Positions 31,727 through 43,074 of a stretch of DNA of 64,000 nucleotides are shown one piece after another. This DNA comes from Ascarosepion bandense. Lineage: Eukaryota; Mollusca; Cephalopoda; Sepiida; Sepiidae. Where the stretch lies: the NCBI GenBank assembly GCA_037127315.1, contig JBBBDQ010000398.1, forward strand, positions 4,686,501 through 4,750,500, in the 5' to 3' direction. Numbering within the stretch: the first letter of the stretch is position 1; each line of letters begins with the position of its first letter. Both the position numbers and the translations under genes were made by a program. Under the pieces are notes generated by a model. That model had not been told where the DNA came from, searched no databases, and worked only from the letters and a program-made list of their open reading frames with translations.

Positions 31727-32420
31727 GTAGTGTAATTTAACTAATCGCGTCTATCAGGATTTTGATTTGACTCGAAAGTCAATTCCCGGTAAAATATTGT
31801 AAATAGTTTTGTTAGTCTCAAAGTTATATAAACTTCTGAGATAATTATTTTCATCTTAGACTTATTTGGAAGTAAGCTATTTTGTTACTTGTCTCTTTGT
31901 TGCTGTCAGGAAAATTCTATTTTGCGTGGAATTCGTGTGCTTTATTTTGTAATGTGAATGAATGGAGTATCAATAAATGAAAATGACGCTACTTGGTCGC
32001 CGGTAAATCAGCGACTCACTGGTAAAGCCATTTTTCTTTCTGACGTTTTTCCTTCGCTTCTTTTTACTTATTTATACAGGATGCGATAAGGAAATTGACG
32101 CCATTTTTTATTTCTAATTTTCGTGTATGCACGTTGCTTTTGATTTTGTCCACTGCACATTAGTAGCGTCAGTTGGGAACCATTTCTAAGAAAAAGAGCC
32201 CATTCACTCTACCAGAATTTGGAAACTGCACACTGTAATGTGAAGCATTCATACCGGATGCTCCAATACGAAGATTTCAGTGTGTTTAGGCTATTAATCT
32301 TAGTACAGTGCAGAGGATTCGGAAAGAGTTTAATGAGTCTAATAATGATTGCGAATTTACAACAGCCCAGAAAACCTTAATATTTAGAAACGTTCACGAA
32401 ACTGAAATCAGGAATGAAAA
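31723..32420. other. Unassigned AT-rich stretch
   Basis: No gene recognised. Confidence 0.4.
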
Positions 32421-32723
32421 TTTCTCGCGCTTCCCGCCTGTGGAACTCCCTTCCACAACTCTGCTTTCCCGACAGTTACAATCTCCAGGTGTTTAAATGT
32501 AGGGTCAATAGACACCTCCTATCACACTAACTCCCAACTATTCTCACAACACTCTCATCTACCCAACCCTCATTCTCGGTATCCTCACCCGCCTATCACC
32601 CACCCTCTGTTATGTCCTATATTTAACCAGCCTTTCTCCTCTCTACGTAGCCCCCTGCACAGTAGTGGCAGTGACATGCCTTGCTCGGGGTGAAACGCTT
32701 ATAAAAAAAAAAAAAAAAAAAAA
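32421..32723 (+). pseudogene. CR1-like LINE 3' end (short) with poly(A)
   Basis: FSRFPPVELPST-type and SRLWNSLPQLCFPDSYNLQV-type frames are followed by the 3' UTR and the tail GTAGCCCCCTGCACAGTAG, GGCAGTGACATGCC, TTGCTCGGGG. The hairpin stem is again GGCA/TGCC, a paired change relative to GGCG/CGCC. A 23-base A run (32703-32725) ends it and directly joins R4/Dong-type copy 2. Confidence 0.85.
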
Positions 32724-32729
32724 AAGTCT

Positions 32730-34440
32730 TATCAAATAAAGAAAAAATAAAGCAAAAAATCCAACTGAAGGCTCAAAGAATAAGACGCTATGAGAAAAGA
32801 GCAAGATTTTACAGACAAAACAAGATTTTTCAGACTGATACAAAGAGATTTTACAGGGAAATAGGTAAAAAAAAGAATTGAAGTGACAGTACCCGCCAGA
32901 ATGGAAGAAGTCACACAGTTCTGGGAACAGATATGGGCTTGCCCTAAAGAACATAGCAAGGAAGTACATTGGATTACGCAAGAGATAGAACGAATGAAAA
33001 ATAAACCCGAACAGACATGGTCTGGAATTACAGAAGATGATGTTAAATATGCACTAAAAAAAGCACACAATTGGAAATTCCCAGGTATAGATAAAATTCT
33101 TAACTTTTGGCTATATTATTTAAATGCAGCACATAAAAAACTAGCCAAAGAACTTCAAGAAATGGTTGACGATCCCACTAAAATTCCTGCATGGATGACC
33201 AAAGGAATTACATTTCTTCTACCCAAGAATGGTGACACAAACAACCCGAAAAACTACAGACCAATTACATGTCTTCCGACAATATATAAACTATTAACAT
33301 CTATTTTAACAAAACAGACAAATTTATTCTTAGAAAGAAATGACATGATACCGCTTGAAGAAAAAGGGTGCAAACGTGGCTGTTATGGTTGTAAAGACCA
33401 ATTGCTGATTAACAAAATGATCCTGGAAAACTGCTACAGTACAAAGAAAAATCTTAGTACAGCCTGGATAGACTATCGAAAGGCATTCGATAGTGTGCCA
33501 CATTCCTGGATTTTAAAGACTTTAAATATATACAAGATATCGCCCGTCATCATCAATTTCATCAAACAGTGCATGTCTATATGGAAAACAACCCTTTACC
33601 TCAATCATATAAATGGAACCTATAAGTCTGATGAAATAAACATCAAAAGAGGTATATTTCAAGGTGATTCTTTATCTCCCTTACTATTCTGCATATCATT
33701 AATAGCACTAACCAGTCAACTTAATAAGACAGAATGTGGTTATAAAATAGGACAAAAGAAAATAAGCCATCTATTTTACATGGATGACTTAAAGTTATAT
33801 GCTAAGAATGATAATGAGCTGGAAGGTCTTCTGCAAACTGTAAAATGCTTCAGCGAAGACATTGGAATGAAATTTAATTTGAATAAATGTGCTAAAGCTA
33901 CAGTTTTACGTAGATCAATACAAGAAACATCCTCAATTAGCTGTAACAATAAAATAATAGAAACCAGAAAAATAAATACCTAGGTGTAAATGAGAGTGAA
34001 AACATTCACCATAAAAAAATGAAAGAAATAGTGCGTAAAGAGTACTATAGAAGGCTACGAATGATATTAAAAACTAAATTAAATTCACAGAACAGAGTTA
34101 TGGCCATTAATAGCCTTGCAATCCCAGTTGTACAATATAGCTTCAACATCTTAAACTGGACTCTAAACGACATCAGGCTATGACTGATGCTAAAACAAGG
34201 ATGCTAAAACAAGAAAGCTTCTTTCTAAGCATAAGATGCATCATCCAAAGGCTGATGTAGACCGTCTATACATACCCCGTAAAGAAGGTGGAAGAGGTCT
34301 TATTCAGCTGGAATTGTCATACAAGACAACAACTATTGGCTTACTAACATAGATAGAAACAACAAAGGATTGGATGATACAATTAGTATTGCAACATGAA
34401 GAAAGAAAGAAAAATATTCAATAATAAAAGAAGGCAGTAA
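32730..34440 (+). pseudogene. RT domain of R4/Dong-type copy 2
   Basis: The frame 32883-33983 (366 codons) covers the pre-RT region and RT motifs A to D: IDYRKAFDSVPHSWI, GIFQGDSLSPLLF, FYMDDLKLY, MKFNLNKCAK. Unlike copy 1, it keeps six A at the 33136 run and stays in frame there. It breaks upstream at an eight-A run (about 32868) and downstream at 33941, where about ten bases (the LDPA codons) are lost. A small tandem duplication near 34180-34205, a TAG at 34349-34351 and a five-A run near 34410 add further breaks. Catalytic residues are present. Confidence 0.87.
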
Positions 34441-35327
34441 ATACAAACAAGATTTACAGTTAGTAGATTCTGTAGAAAAGCAGAACGGAAGCCAAGAGCC
34501 GGCTATTGCGGCAAAGAATATGAAAATGAAAGCCAAAGATAAAGCTCTTGAACAGATGAAACAGCGCTGGCAAGACAAACCTCTGCATGGCCAATATCCA
34601 GTACGTGCCAATAAATCCAATGTTGACAAAGTTAATACTCATCGATGGTTACGTGCATCTGGATTAAAGTCTGAAACTGAAGGCTTTATTCTTGCAGCAC
34701 AAGACCAAAGTCTTTTCACGAGAAACTTTCAGGCAAATATTATGCATAATAATATGGATCCAAAATGCAGGTTTTGTGATAAACACCAAGAAACAATAGA
34801 CCACCTAATCTCAGGCTGTTCTGTGCTTGGCCCAAATGAATATAAAAATCGCCACGATAGAGTTGGGCAATATTTACATTGGGCAATATGCAAACATTAT
34901 GGAAAAGCTGTAGGCAAACACTGGTATGAACATCACCCAGCACCGGTTACAAAATAGAAGATGTAACCATTCTATGGGATTACACCATCTACACAGACAG
35001 AAAAATTGAAGCAAACCGGCCAGACATTATTGTTAAAAACCAGAAGGAGAAAACTTGTCTATTAATTGATATGGCTTGTCCAGCGGATTGTAACATAGCA
35101 ATCAAGGAATTTGAAAACTGTCAAAATATAAAGACCTGGAAATTGAAATAGAAAAAATGTGGAAATTGAAAACAAGAGTTGTGCCAGTGATAGTAGGTGC
35201 ACTTGGAATGATAAAAAATGGAACAAAACAACACATTGAAAGAATCCCTGGAAACCCCAGCTTAAGAGATATACAAAAAATTGTCTTATTAAGTACAGCC
35301 CACACACTAAGGAAAACTTTATCTATG
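34441..35327 (+). pseudogene. RLE domain of R4/Dong-type copy 2
   Basis: The open frame 34520-34957 carries the Cys/His knuckle (CRFCDKHQETIDHLISGC) and ends early because GTTACAGAAATAG has lost one base at about 34949. The RPDIIV...LLIDMACP endonuclease signature follows in another frame, with a second one-base loss near 35114. The order and spacing of domains match copies 1 and 4. Confidence 0.85.
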
Positions 35328-35479
35328 TAATGCTGGGGATGATAGGGAAAATAGAAAAACATGAAATGGAGCCATAACAACACGCCACTACCTGCCTTAG
35401 GTCTCCCCGCAGACTTGGTTGGTAGTGAGACCAAAGCAGAAATCGAAATATGATGAAAAATGACAATAATAATAATAAT

Positions 35480-35915
35480 AAAAACGAAGCAGTTTTCTTT
35501 CAGTTTTGGAAAAAAGTAATTTATTAACATTAAAAATTATTGACAAAAATGTGGTCTCATTTATAAATGTACATATAAAAATTTAGATATCTGGGAAGAA
35601 TGAAAATATGACATCAAAGTCCGAAGATGCATTGAAATGAACAAGGATTTCTAAGCAAAGTATTATGAATCAGGAAAAGTTCGTTAGAAACAACGAAAAA
35701 AGTGCTGAACACCTAGGTAATATCAGTCTTCAGATATGGCAATGGATGTCATATTTATTCACACAGTAACAAAAATCTGAGGTAAAGACGTTGCTCTTCA
35801 GAAGAATGCTGGGAATGACATTGACGGAATATGAGAGTAATGCAGAATTTCGAATGAATATGTAAAAAGAAGATGTTTTTAGATACTTGAAATTGCTAGA
35901 AAGACATAATGAGAA
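35480..35915. other. Unassigned stretch with a possible RTE-like scrap
   Basis: 35770-35880 gives KSEVKTLLFRRMLGMTLTEY on the plus strand, resembling the EMWFYRRMLRIPWTE block of RTE-like elements. The rest is unassigned. Confidence 0.35.
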
Positions 35916-35919
35916 CAAG

Positions 35920-36295
35920 GTGTGAGGACAGTTGAGAAGGTAGAGAGAAAGGAAAAGAACAAGATATACAGGCTGAGTCAAGTGGATAAGAGATGGGTAT
36001 TGACATTGCATTTAAATTCTTTGAGGTTGTAGCCGTCAGGAAAGCAAGTATATGGAAGGGAGTTCCACAATCGAGAAGTGCGAGAAAAGAAGCCGATGGA
36101 GTAGAATTGTCGGCTGCATTTGGTTGATCTAACTACAAATGGATGGGACGTTGTTTCTAGTTTGGTTGCTCGAGTAAATTCTTGTGGCGGGGGCACCAGT
36201 GACTCAAGTTCGTCGGAGCAGACGCTATGAAAATATTTGTAGAATAGAGAGAATGACGCCACATCCCGTCGGTGAGAAAGTGGCTGGAGTCGAGC
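35920..36295 (-). pseudogene. CR1-like LINE fragment without tail
   Basis: The minus-strand frame 36262-35978 reads MASFSLFYKYFHSVCSDELE, PPPQEFTRATKLETTSHPF, FYSIGFFSRTSRLWNSLPYT and DGYNLKEFKCNVNTHLLST. The 3' tail is absent, so both ends have been lost. Confidence 0.8.
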
Positions 36296-36636
36296 CTACA
36301 GATTTTGATACTCACAGGATCTGTTGAAAGCAAGAGTAGCAGAGGGAAATTAAGGGTTATGTAAGAGGATGACAGAACAGAGAATGGGAAGTAGATAAAA
36401 AACACAAACGTTACTAAGAGATATAAAAGACTAGGAAATGTGGAGAGTCAAAATCACCCACGTCTTGAAAGGACATGGACATAACATTTCAATTCATTAG
36501 TAAACAATTTCTTTTCAATTATTGCAGGATCAACAATTGCAGAAATATTTACGGGTAGTTAAAACACCCGAATAATTGCATGCATAAATTATCAGATAAG
36601 TATGAAGACAAAAATGTGTTTTCTCCCAGAATGGAA

Positions 36637-37265
36637 TTTACCCCGAGCAAGGCGGAAACGCCACTGATGTGCAGGGGGTTACATAAATGTAAAAAGATTA
36701 ATTAGAAAAGAATGAGGAGTACAAACTAGTTAGAAAGGTACAATAGAAAGCAGGTGCGATGACAGATACATAGGTGGAGAGAAAGGGAACGTTATACGGG
36801 GGTGGGGAGAGAGCTAGAGTCCAGTGGTTAGTAGATGAGTATTGACTTTGCATTTAAATTTCTGGAGGTTGTAGCTGTCAGGAAAGCTAGAATACGGAAG
36901 CGAGTTCCACAGGCGGGAAGTGCGAGAGAAGAAGCTGCAGGAGTAGAATTGTCGTCTGCATTTGGCTAACCTGACAAAGGGAGGCCACATTTCGACGATG
37001 GGGAAGTGGTTGCAATCGAGACGCCAGTTCAGTACCTATCACATTACAGACTCTCCTTTGGAGCTTGTCAAGAACACCGAGGAGAACGGCAGGGGCACCT
37101 GACCATAAATGGCAGCAGTACTCCATGCACGACGGATGGTTGACTTGTATATATGCAGGATGGATTCAGGTGGAAAGAACATCCTGGATCGACATAGTGA
37201 CCCAACCTTCTAAGCAGTAGATTTTGCTATGGATTCAATATAGTGGTTCCATTTGAGGGCTGAGG
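36637..37265 (-). pseudogene. CR1-like LINE 3' end with internal deletion
   Basis: The minus strand encodes EYCCHLWSGAPAVLLGVLDK, LQRRVCNVIGTELASRLQPL and PHRRNVASL, then jumps to CQVSQMQTTILLLQLLLS (the region that is RLAKCRRQFYSCSFFSRTSR in frame elsewhere). About 110 bp are missing between them. The tail is the CGCC/GGCG hairpin form without the GTGAAA end. Near-identical to 17848-18161 and 42430-43058. Confidence 0.85.
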
Positions 37266-37269
37266 ACAG

Positions 37270-37700
37270 CCAATGCTTTTGTTCAGTGTTAAGGCCTGTT
37301 TAATTTTCAGGTAATAGTGCGTCAATTGTAGTGTATATCCATGCTTTTTACTCTCTCTAACTCTCGATGTTGCAATAAAATAAACATATTTGATTAAACA
37401 AAGAAAAGATTTCTAGATTGCGATGTGTTATCTATACGGCGGTGAATGAGGGAAAATCATCCCATGGATGAGGTGAAAAGAAAAGGCTGAAGGAATGTTG
37501 TTCTACAGAAGGATACTGACAATTAAGCTTTTATTAATGGAGGGTGGGAGCTTTAAAAATGAGAAAATCTGTTAAGGTCTACAAGTGATAGAAAGTTGTG
37601 TGAATCCATGATCGCATCTATTATGAAGTAACGCGACCCAAAGAACAAGGAGACGAAAGTAGAAGAAAAGAAGAAAAAGATGGCGAAGAAGCAAAATCAG
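37270..37700. other. Unassigned stretch
   Basis: 37470-37520 (AEGMLFYRRILTIK in one frame) may be an RTE-like scrap. No other feature. Confidence 0.35.

Positions 37701-37703
<3 letters not shown>

Positions 37704-37747
<44 letters not shown>
37704..37747. repeat. (AAT)n microsatellite, 5' of R4/Dong-type copy 3
   Basis: About fourteen AAT units immediately precede the 5'-truncated copy. Confidence 0.95.
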
Positions 37748-37748
<1 letters not shown>

Positions 37749-37774
37749 CAGAATGTGCTAATATATCCACTGTT

Positions 37775-38616
37775 AATAAACTTAATACTCATCGATGGTT
37801 ACGTGCATTTGGATAAATGTCTGAAACTGAAGGCTTTCTCTTTGCAGCGCAAGACCAATGTCTTTTCAGTAGGAAGTTTCAGGCAAATATTATACATAAT
37901 AATGCGGATCCAAAATGCAGGTTCTGTGATAAATACCAAGAAACAATAGACCATCTAATCCTAGGATGTTCCATACTTGCCCCAAATGAATATAAAAATC
38001 GTCACGATAGAGTGGGGCAATATTTACAGTGGACAATGTGCAAACACTATGAAAAATATGTAAAAAGCACTGGTATGAACATCACCCAGCATCAGTTACA
38101 GAAATAGAAGATGTCACCACTATATTGGATTACATCATCTACACAGACGAGAAAATTGAAGCAAATACACCGGACATTATTGTTAAACACCAAAAAGAAA
38201 AAAAAACTTGCCTATTATTTGATATGGCTAATCCAGCGGATTGTAACATAGCAACCAAGGAATTCGAAAAACTGTCAAAATATAAAGACCTGGAAATTGA
38301 AATAGAAAAAATGTGGAAATTGAAAACAAGAGTCGTACCAGTGATAGTAGGTGCACTTGGAATGATAAAAACTGAAACTAAACAACACATTGAAAGGATC
38401 TCTGAAAACCACAGCTTAAGAGATATACAAAAAATTGTCTTGTTAGGTACAGCCCACACACTAAGAAGAATTTTGTCTATGTAATGCTAGGGATGTTATA
38501 AAAGATAAAAAACATTAAATGGAGCCATAACAACACAACACGATTGCCTTGTGTTTTTTCGCAGACGTGGTTGGTAGTGCGACCATAGCAGGAATGAAAT
38601 TATGATTAAAATTGAC

Positions 38617-38618
<2 letters not shown>
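37775..38618 (+). mobile_element. R4/Dong-type LINE, copy 3 (5' truncated, RLE only)
   Basis: It starts inside the region equivalent to 10598 of copy 1 (ACTTAATACTCATCGATGG) and continues through the stop and 3' UTR to ATTGACATAATAAT. It keeps the Cys/His knuckle (CRFCDKYQETIDHLILGC, 37915-37968) and the endonuclease signature (38130-38230). A one-base shift near 38060 splits it into the frames 37817-38107 and 38125-38484. It is more diverged than the other copies, so it belongs to an older insertion or a subfamily. Confidence 0.85.

Positions 38619-38664
<46 letters not shown>
38616..38664. repeat. (AAT)n microsatellite shared by copies 3 and 4
   Basis: About sixteen AAT units form the 3' end of copy 3 and at the same time the 5' boundary of copy 4. 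Confidence 0.95.
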
Positions 38665-38667
<3 letters not shown>

Positions 38668-41240
38668 TGGATTGCGCAAGAGATAGAACGAATGAAAAAC
38701 AAACCAGAACAGACATGGTCTGGAATTACAGAAGATGATGTTAAATTTGCACTAAAAAAAGCACACAATTGGAAATTCCCAGGTATAGATAAAATTCCTA
38801 ACTTTGGCTATATTATTTAAATACATAAAGAACTAGCCAAAGAAATTACATACATACATAATACATACATAATACATATATTATTTAAATACATAAAAAA
38901 CTAGCCAAAGAACTTCAAGAAATGGTTGACGATCCCACTAAAATTCCTGCATGGATGACCAAAGGAATTACATTTCTTCTACCCAAGAATGGTGACACAA
39001 ACAACCCGAAAAACTACAGACCAATTACATGTCTTCCGACAACATATAAACTATTAACATCTATTTTAACAAAACAGACATATTTATTCTTAGAAAGAAG
39101 TGACATGATACCGCTTGAAGAAAAAGGGTGCAAACGTGGCTGTTATGGTTGTAAAGACCAATTGCTGATTAACAAAATGATCCTGGAAAACTGCTACAGT
39201 ACAAAGAAAAATCTTAGTACTGCCTGGATATATTATCGAAAGGCATTCGATAGTGTGCCACATTCCTGGATTTTAAAGACTTTAAATATATACAAGATAT
39301 CGCCCGTCATCATCAATTTCATCAAACAGTGCATGTCTATATGGAAAACAACCCTTTACCTCAATCATATAAATGGAACCTATAAGTCTGATGAAATAAA
39401 CATCAAAAGAGGTATATTTCAAGGTGATTCTTTATCTCCCTTACTCTTCTGCATATCATTAATAGCACTAACCAGTCAACTTAATAAGACAGAATGTGGT
39501 TATAAAATAGGACAAAAGAAAATAAGCCATCTATTTTACATGGATGACTTAAAGTTATATGCTAAGAATAATAATGAGCTGGAAGGTCTTCTGCAAACTG
39601 TAAAATGCTTCAGCGAAGACATTGGAATGAAATTTAATTTGAATAAATGTGCTAAAGCTACAGTTTTACGTGGATCAATACAAGAAACATCCTCAATTAG
39701 CTTAGACCCTGCTGTAACAATAAAAGATTTGAAACCAGAAGAACCTTATAAATACCTAGGTGTAAATGAGAGCGAAAACATTCACCATAAAAAAATGAAG
39801 AAACTAATGCGTAAAGAGTACTATAGAAGGCTACGAATGATATTAAAAACTGAATTAAATTCACAGAACAGAGTTATGGCCATTAATAGCCTTGCAATCC
39901 CAGTTGTACAATATAGCTTTAACATTTTAAACTGGACTCTAAACGACATCAGGCGAATGGATGCTAAAACAAGAAAGCTTCTTTCTAAGCATAAGATGCA
40001 TCATCCAAAGGCTGATGTAGACCGTCTATACATACCCCGTAAAGAAGGTGGGAGAGGTCTTATTCAGCTGGAATTGTCATACAAGACAACAACTATTGGC
40101 TTACTAACATAGATAGAAACAACAAAGGATTGGATGATACAATTAGTAAGGGAACATGAAGAAAGAAAGAAAAAATATTCAATAATAAAAGAAGGCAGTA
40201 AATACAAACAAGATTTACAGTTAGTAGATTCTGTAGAAAAGCAAAACAGAAGCCAAGAACCAACTATTGCGGCAAAAGATATGAAAATGAAAGCCAAAGA
40301 TAAAGCTCTTGAACAGATGAAACAGCGCTGGCAAGACAAACCACTGCATGGCCAATATCCAGTACGTGCCAATAAATCCAATGTTGACAAAGTTAATACT
40401 CATCGATGGTTACGTGCATCTGGATTAAAGTCTGAAACTGAAGGCTTTATTCTTGCAGCACAAGACCAAAGTCTTTTCACTAGAAACTTCCAGGTAAATA
40501 TTATGCATAATAATATGGATCCAAAATGCAGGTTTTGTGATAAACACCAAGAAACAATAGACCACCTAATCTCAGGCTGTTCTGTGCTTGCTCCAAATGA
40601 ATATAAAAATCGCCACGATAGAGTTGGGCAATATTTACATTGGGCAATATGCAAACATTATGGAAAAGCTGTAGGCAAACACTGGTATGAACATCACCCA
40701 GCACCGGTTACAGAAATAGAAGATGTAACCATTCTATGGGATTACACCATCTACACAATCAGAAAAATTGAAGCAAACAGGCCAGACATTATTGTTAAAA
40801 ACCAGAAGGAGAAAAATTGTCTATTAATTGATATGGCTTGTCCAGCGGATTGTAACATAGCAATCAAAGAATTTGAAAAACTGTCAAAATATAAAGACCT
40901 GGAAATTGAAATAGAAAAAATGTGGAAATTGAAAACAAGAGTTGTGCCAGTGATAGTAGGTGCACTTGGAATGATAAAAAATGGAACAAAACAACACATT
41001 GAAAGAATCCCTGGAAACCCCAGCTTAAGAGATATACAAAAAATTGTCTTATTAAGTACAGCCCACACACTAAGGAAAACTTTATCTATGTAATGCTTGG
41101 GATGATAGGGAAGATAGAAAAACATGAAATGGAGCCATAGCAACACGCCACTACCTGCCTTAGGTCTCCCCGCAGACTTGGTTGGTAGTGTGACCAAAGC
41201 AGAAATCGAAATATGATGAAAAATGACATAATAATAAATA
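38665..41240 (+). mobile_element. R4/Dong-type LINE, copy 4
   Basis: It starts at AAATTGGATTGCGCAAGAG (equivalent to 8938 of copy 1), directly after the AAT run. At 38812-38920 a small rearrangement duplicates the ATACATAAAGAACTAGCCAAAG region and adds ATACAT repeats. The rest runs uninterrupted to the 3' end at AATGACATAATAATAAAT (41224-41240). Confidence 0.85.
38922..41093 (+). pseudogene. RT-RLE polyprotein of R4/Dong-type copy 4, nearly open
   Basis: A single reading frame of about 723 codons spans RT and RLE with just one stop, TAG at 40110-40112 (TAC, Tyr, in copy 1). RT motif B (GIFQGDSLSPLLF), motif C (FYMDDLKLY) and motif D are intact. Motif A, however, reads IYYRKAFDS, with TAT at 39231-39233 where copies 1 and 2 have an Asp codon. 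That first Asp is the catalytic metal ligand in LINE RTs, so this copy should be dead even without the stop. The RLE part has the Cys/His knuckle and RPDIIV...LLIDMACP. This copy shows that RT and RLE form one ORF in the family. Confidence 0.9.
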
Positions 41241-41244
41241 TGAG

Positions 41245-41776
41245 AAGAAGAAGAATGGAGTTCTGCTCGTTACAATCAAAAGTTGACATTTTTAAAACTC
41301 AAAACATACGTCATTATTTTCTGAATGTTGTTGAGGGCCATAATTTTTCTACTTTCTAATGGGACGCGGTACATAAAAGAAACATATTCTGGTTAAAAGG
41401 CCAACCAATTACACGTTTGTCGAACATAATTATTTCTTTCATGTTTGAAATGGGGTCCGTTGAACTCCCATCCGGGCAATAACATTATCCTCCTCTTCCT
41501 CTTCCACATTTTCCAGTGCGGTTATAAGTTCGACCTTACCATGGTTCACTCAGGTGTTTACACTCGAGCCGTCTGTAATGAAGGAGTCAGTCATTACTGC
41601 TTCATTTACACCAATACATGGTTTTCGAAATTCTCAAAACACTTGTTTGATATAATATATTAGAATTGCTTCAGTGAAGATAATAATTCAAACTTATCTA
41701 TAACTGAATATTCACACACACACGCTCACATACACACACACACACATACACTCACACACAGACACACATACACCCA

Positions 41777-41816
<40 letters not shown>

Positions 41817-42425
41817 AAAAATGTAGATTTATGAATATATAACTTATATCTCCGTTATACTGCATTAAAAATAAAATACTACTAAAACATTGAAATTAAT
41901 TGACTATATTATGAAAACAGATTATATATTTCACTTTAAAACTTCATTTATAATTTATGCTCTAATATTGCATCGCAATTATTTTATTAAAATTAATGAT
42001 ACACACAATACTTATTTGGTGTTCATTACTCCAATATACTTTAGTATACCATAATAACTTAATTCAAGTTTTAACCTAAAAAATGTAGCACCTTTGATAA
42101 AAACAATAGTATAACAATTAAATTTAAAACCTAACATTCTAACTGCCGTCAAAAACATATGTCTATACTTTTGAATAATATATGTTCTTAGTATATGTAT
42201 TTCCCAAACAAATAAAAAATATCATAAATTTTCTACATTCGACCTAAATATTCAACTTCATATTTCAAATTAATTCTCAAATTAGATTTAGTAGTACAGA
42301 CATACCTATAAATTATATGGTTTAATTTATTTCAACCACCCAACCTTAACTTTCTGAATAGCCATGCATTCATTTTATATTTTCTGAAATAAGTAATTTT
42401 TACCATAGGTTTATTATTCTTTTTT
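41245..42425. other. AT-rich spacer with (CA)n(TA)n at 41716-41813
   Basis: Compound CA/TA microsatellite in the middle; the remainder has no recognised gene or repeat. Confidence 0.5.
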
Positions 42426-42429
42426 TTCT

Positions 42430-43058
42430 TTGTTTTTTTTTAATCATTTCACCCCGAGCAAGGCAGAAATGCCACTGATGTGCAGGGGCTTACATAAATG
42501 TAAAAAGATTAATTAGAAAAGAATGAGGAGTACAAACTAGTTAGAAAGGAACAACAGAAAGCTGAGAAAGCAGGTGCGATGACAGATACATAGGTGGAGA
42601 GAAAGGGAAGGTTAGACAGGGGAGGGGAGAGAGCTAGAGGCCAGTGGTTACTAGATGAGTATTGAATTTGCATTGAAATTTCTGGAGGTTGTAGCCGTCA
42701 GGAAAGCAAGAATACGGGAGCGAGTTCCACAGGTGGGAAGTGCGAGAGAAGAAGCTGCAGGAGTAGAATTGTCGTCTGCATTTGGCTAACCTGACTGTCA
42801 ATGGGTGGGACCCAGTTGCCAGTCTTTGTTGCACGAGTAAACACTTGTCGAGGAGGCATCAGTGACTTAAGCTCATCCGAGCAGAAGCCATGAAAGTATT
42901 TATAGACGAGACAAAGGGAGGCCACATTTCGACGATGGGGAAGTGGCTGCAGTCGAGTCACCAGATCAGTACCTATCACATTACAGACTCTCCTTTGGAG
43001 CTTGTCAAGAACGCTGAGGAGAACGGCAGGGGCACCTGACCATAAATGGCAGCAGTAT
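42430..43058 (-). pseudogene. CR1-like LINE 3' end
   Basis: The minus-strand frame 43075-42698 gives EYCCHLWSGAPAVLLSVLDK, LQRRVCNVIGTDLVTRLQPL, PHRRNVASLCLVYKYFHGFC and SDELKSLMPPRQVFTRATK. A one-base shift then moves it to 42834-42634 (GSHPLTVRLAKC, SFFSRTSHLWNSLPYSCFPD). The tail is TGCACATCAGTGGC with CTGCC/TGCTCGGGG variation. Sequence identity with 48417-49243 is high. Confidence 0.87.
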
Positions 43059-43074
43059 TCTATCTGTTCTTTCA

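Larger units (their letters stand above)
32724..35475 (+). mobile_element. R4/Dong-type LINE, copy 2
   Basis: The copy begins at the position equivalent to 8694 of copy 1, right after the poly(A) of a CR1-like element, so its 5' junction is not in AAT repeat. The 3' end (AAAAATGACAATAATAATAAT, 35456-35476) still ends in a short AAT run. It is by eye about 99% identical to copy 4 over the RT core. Confidence 0.85.
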
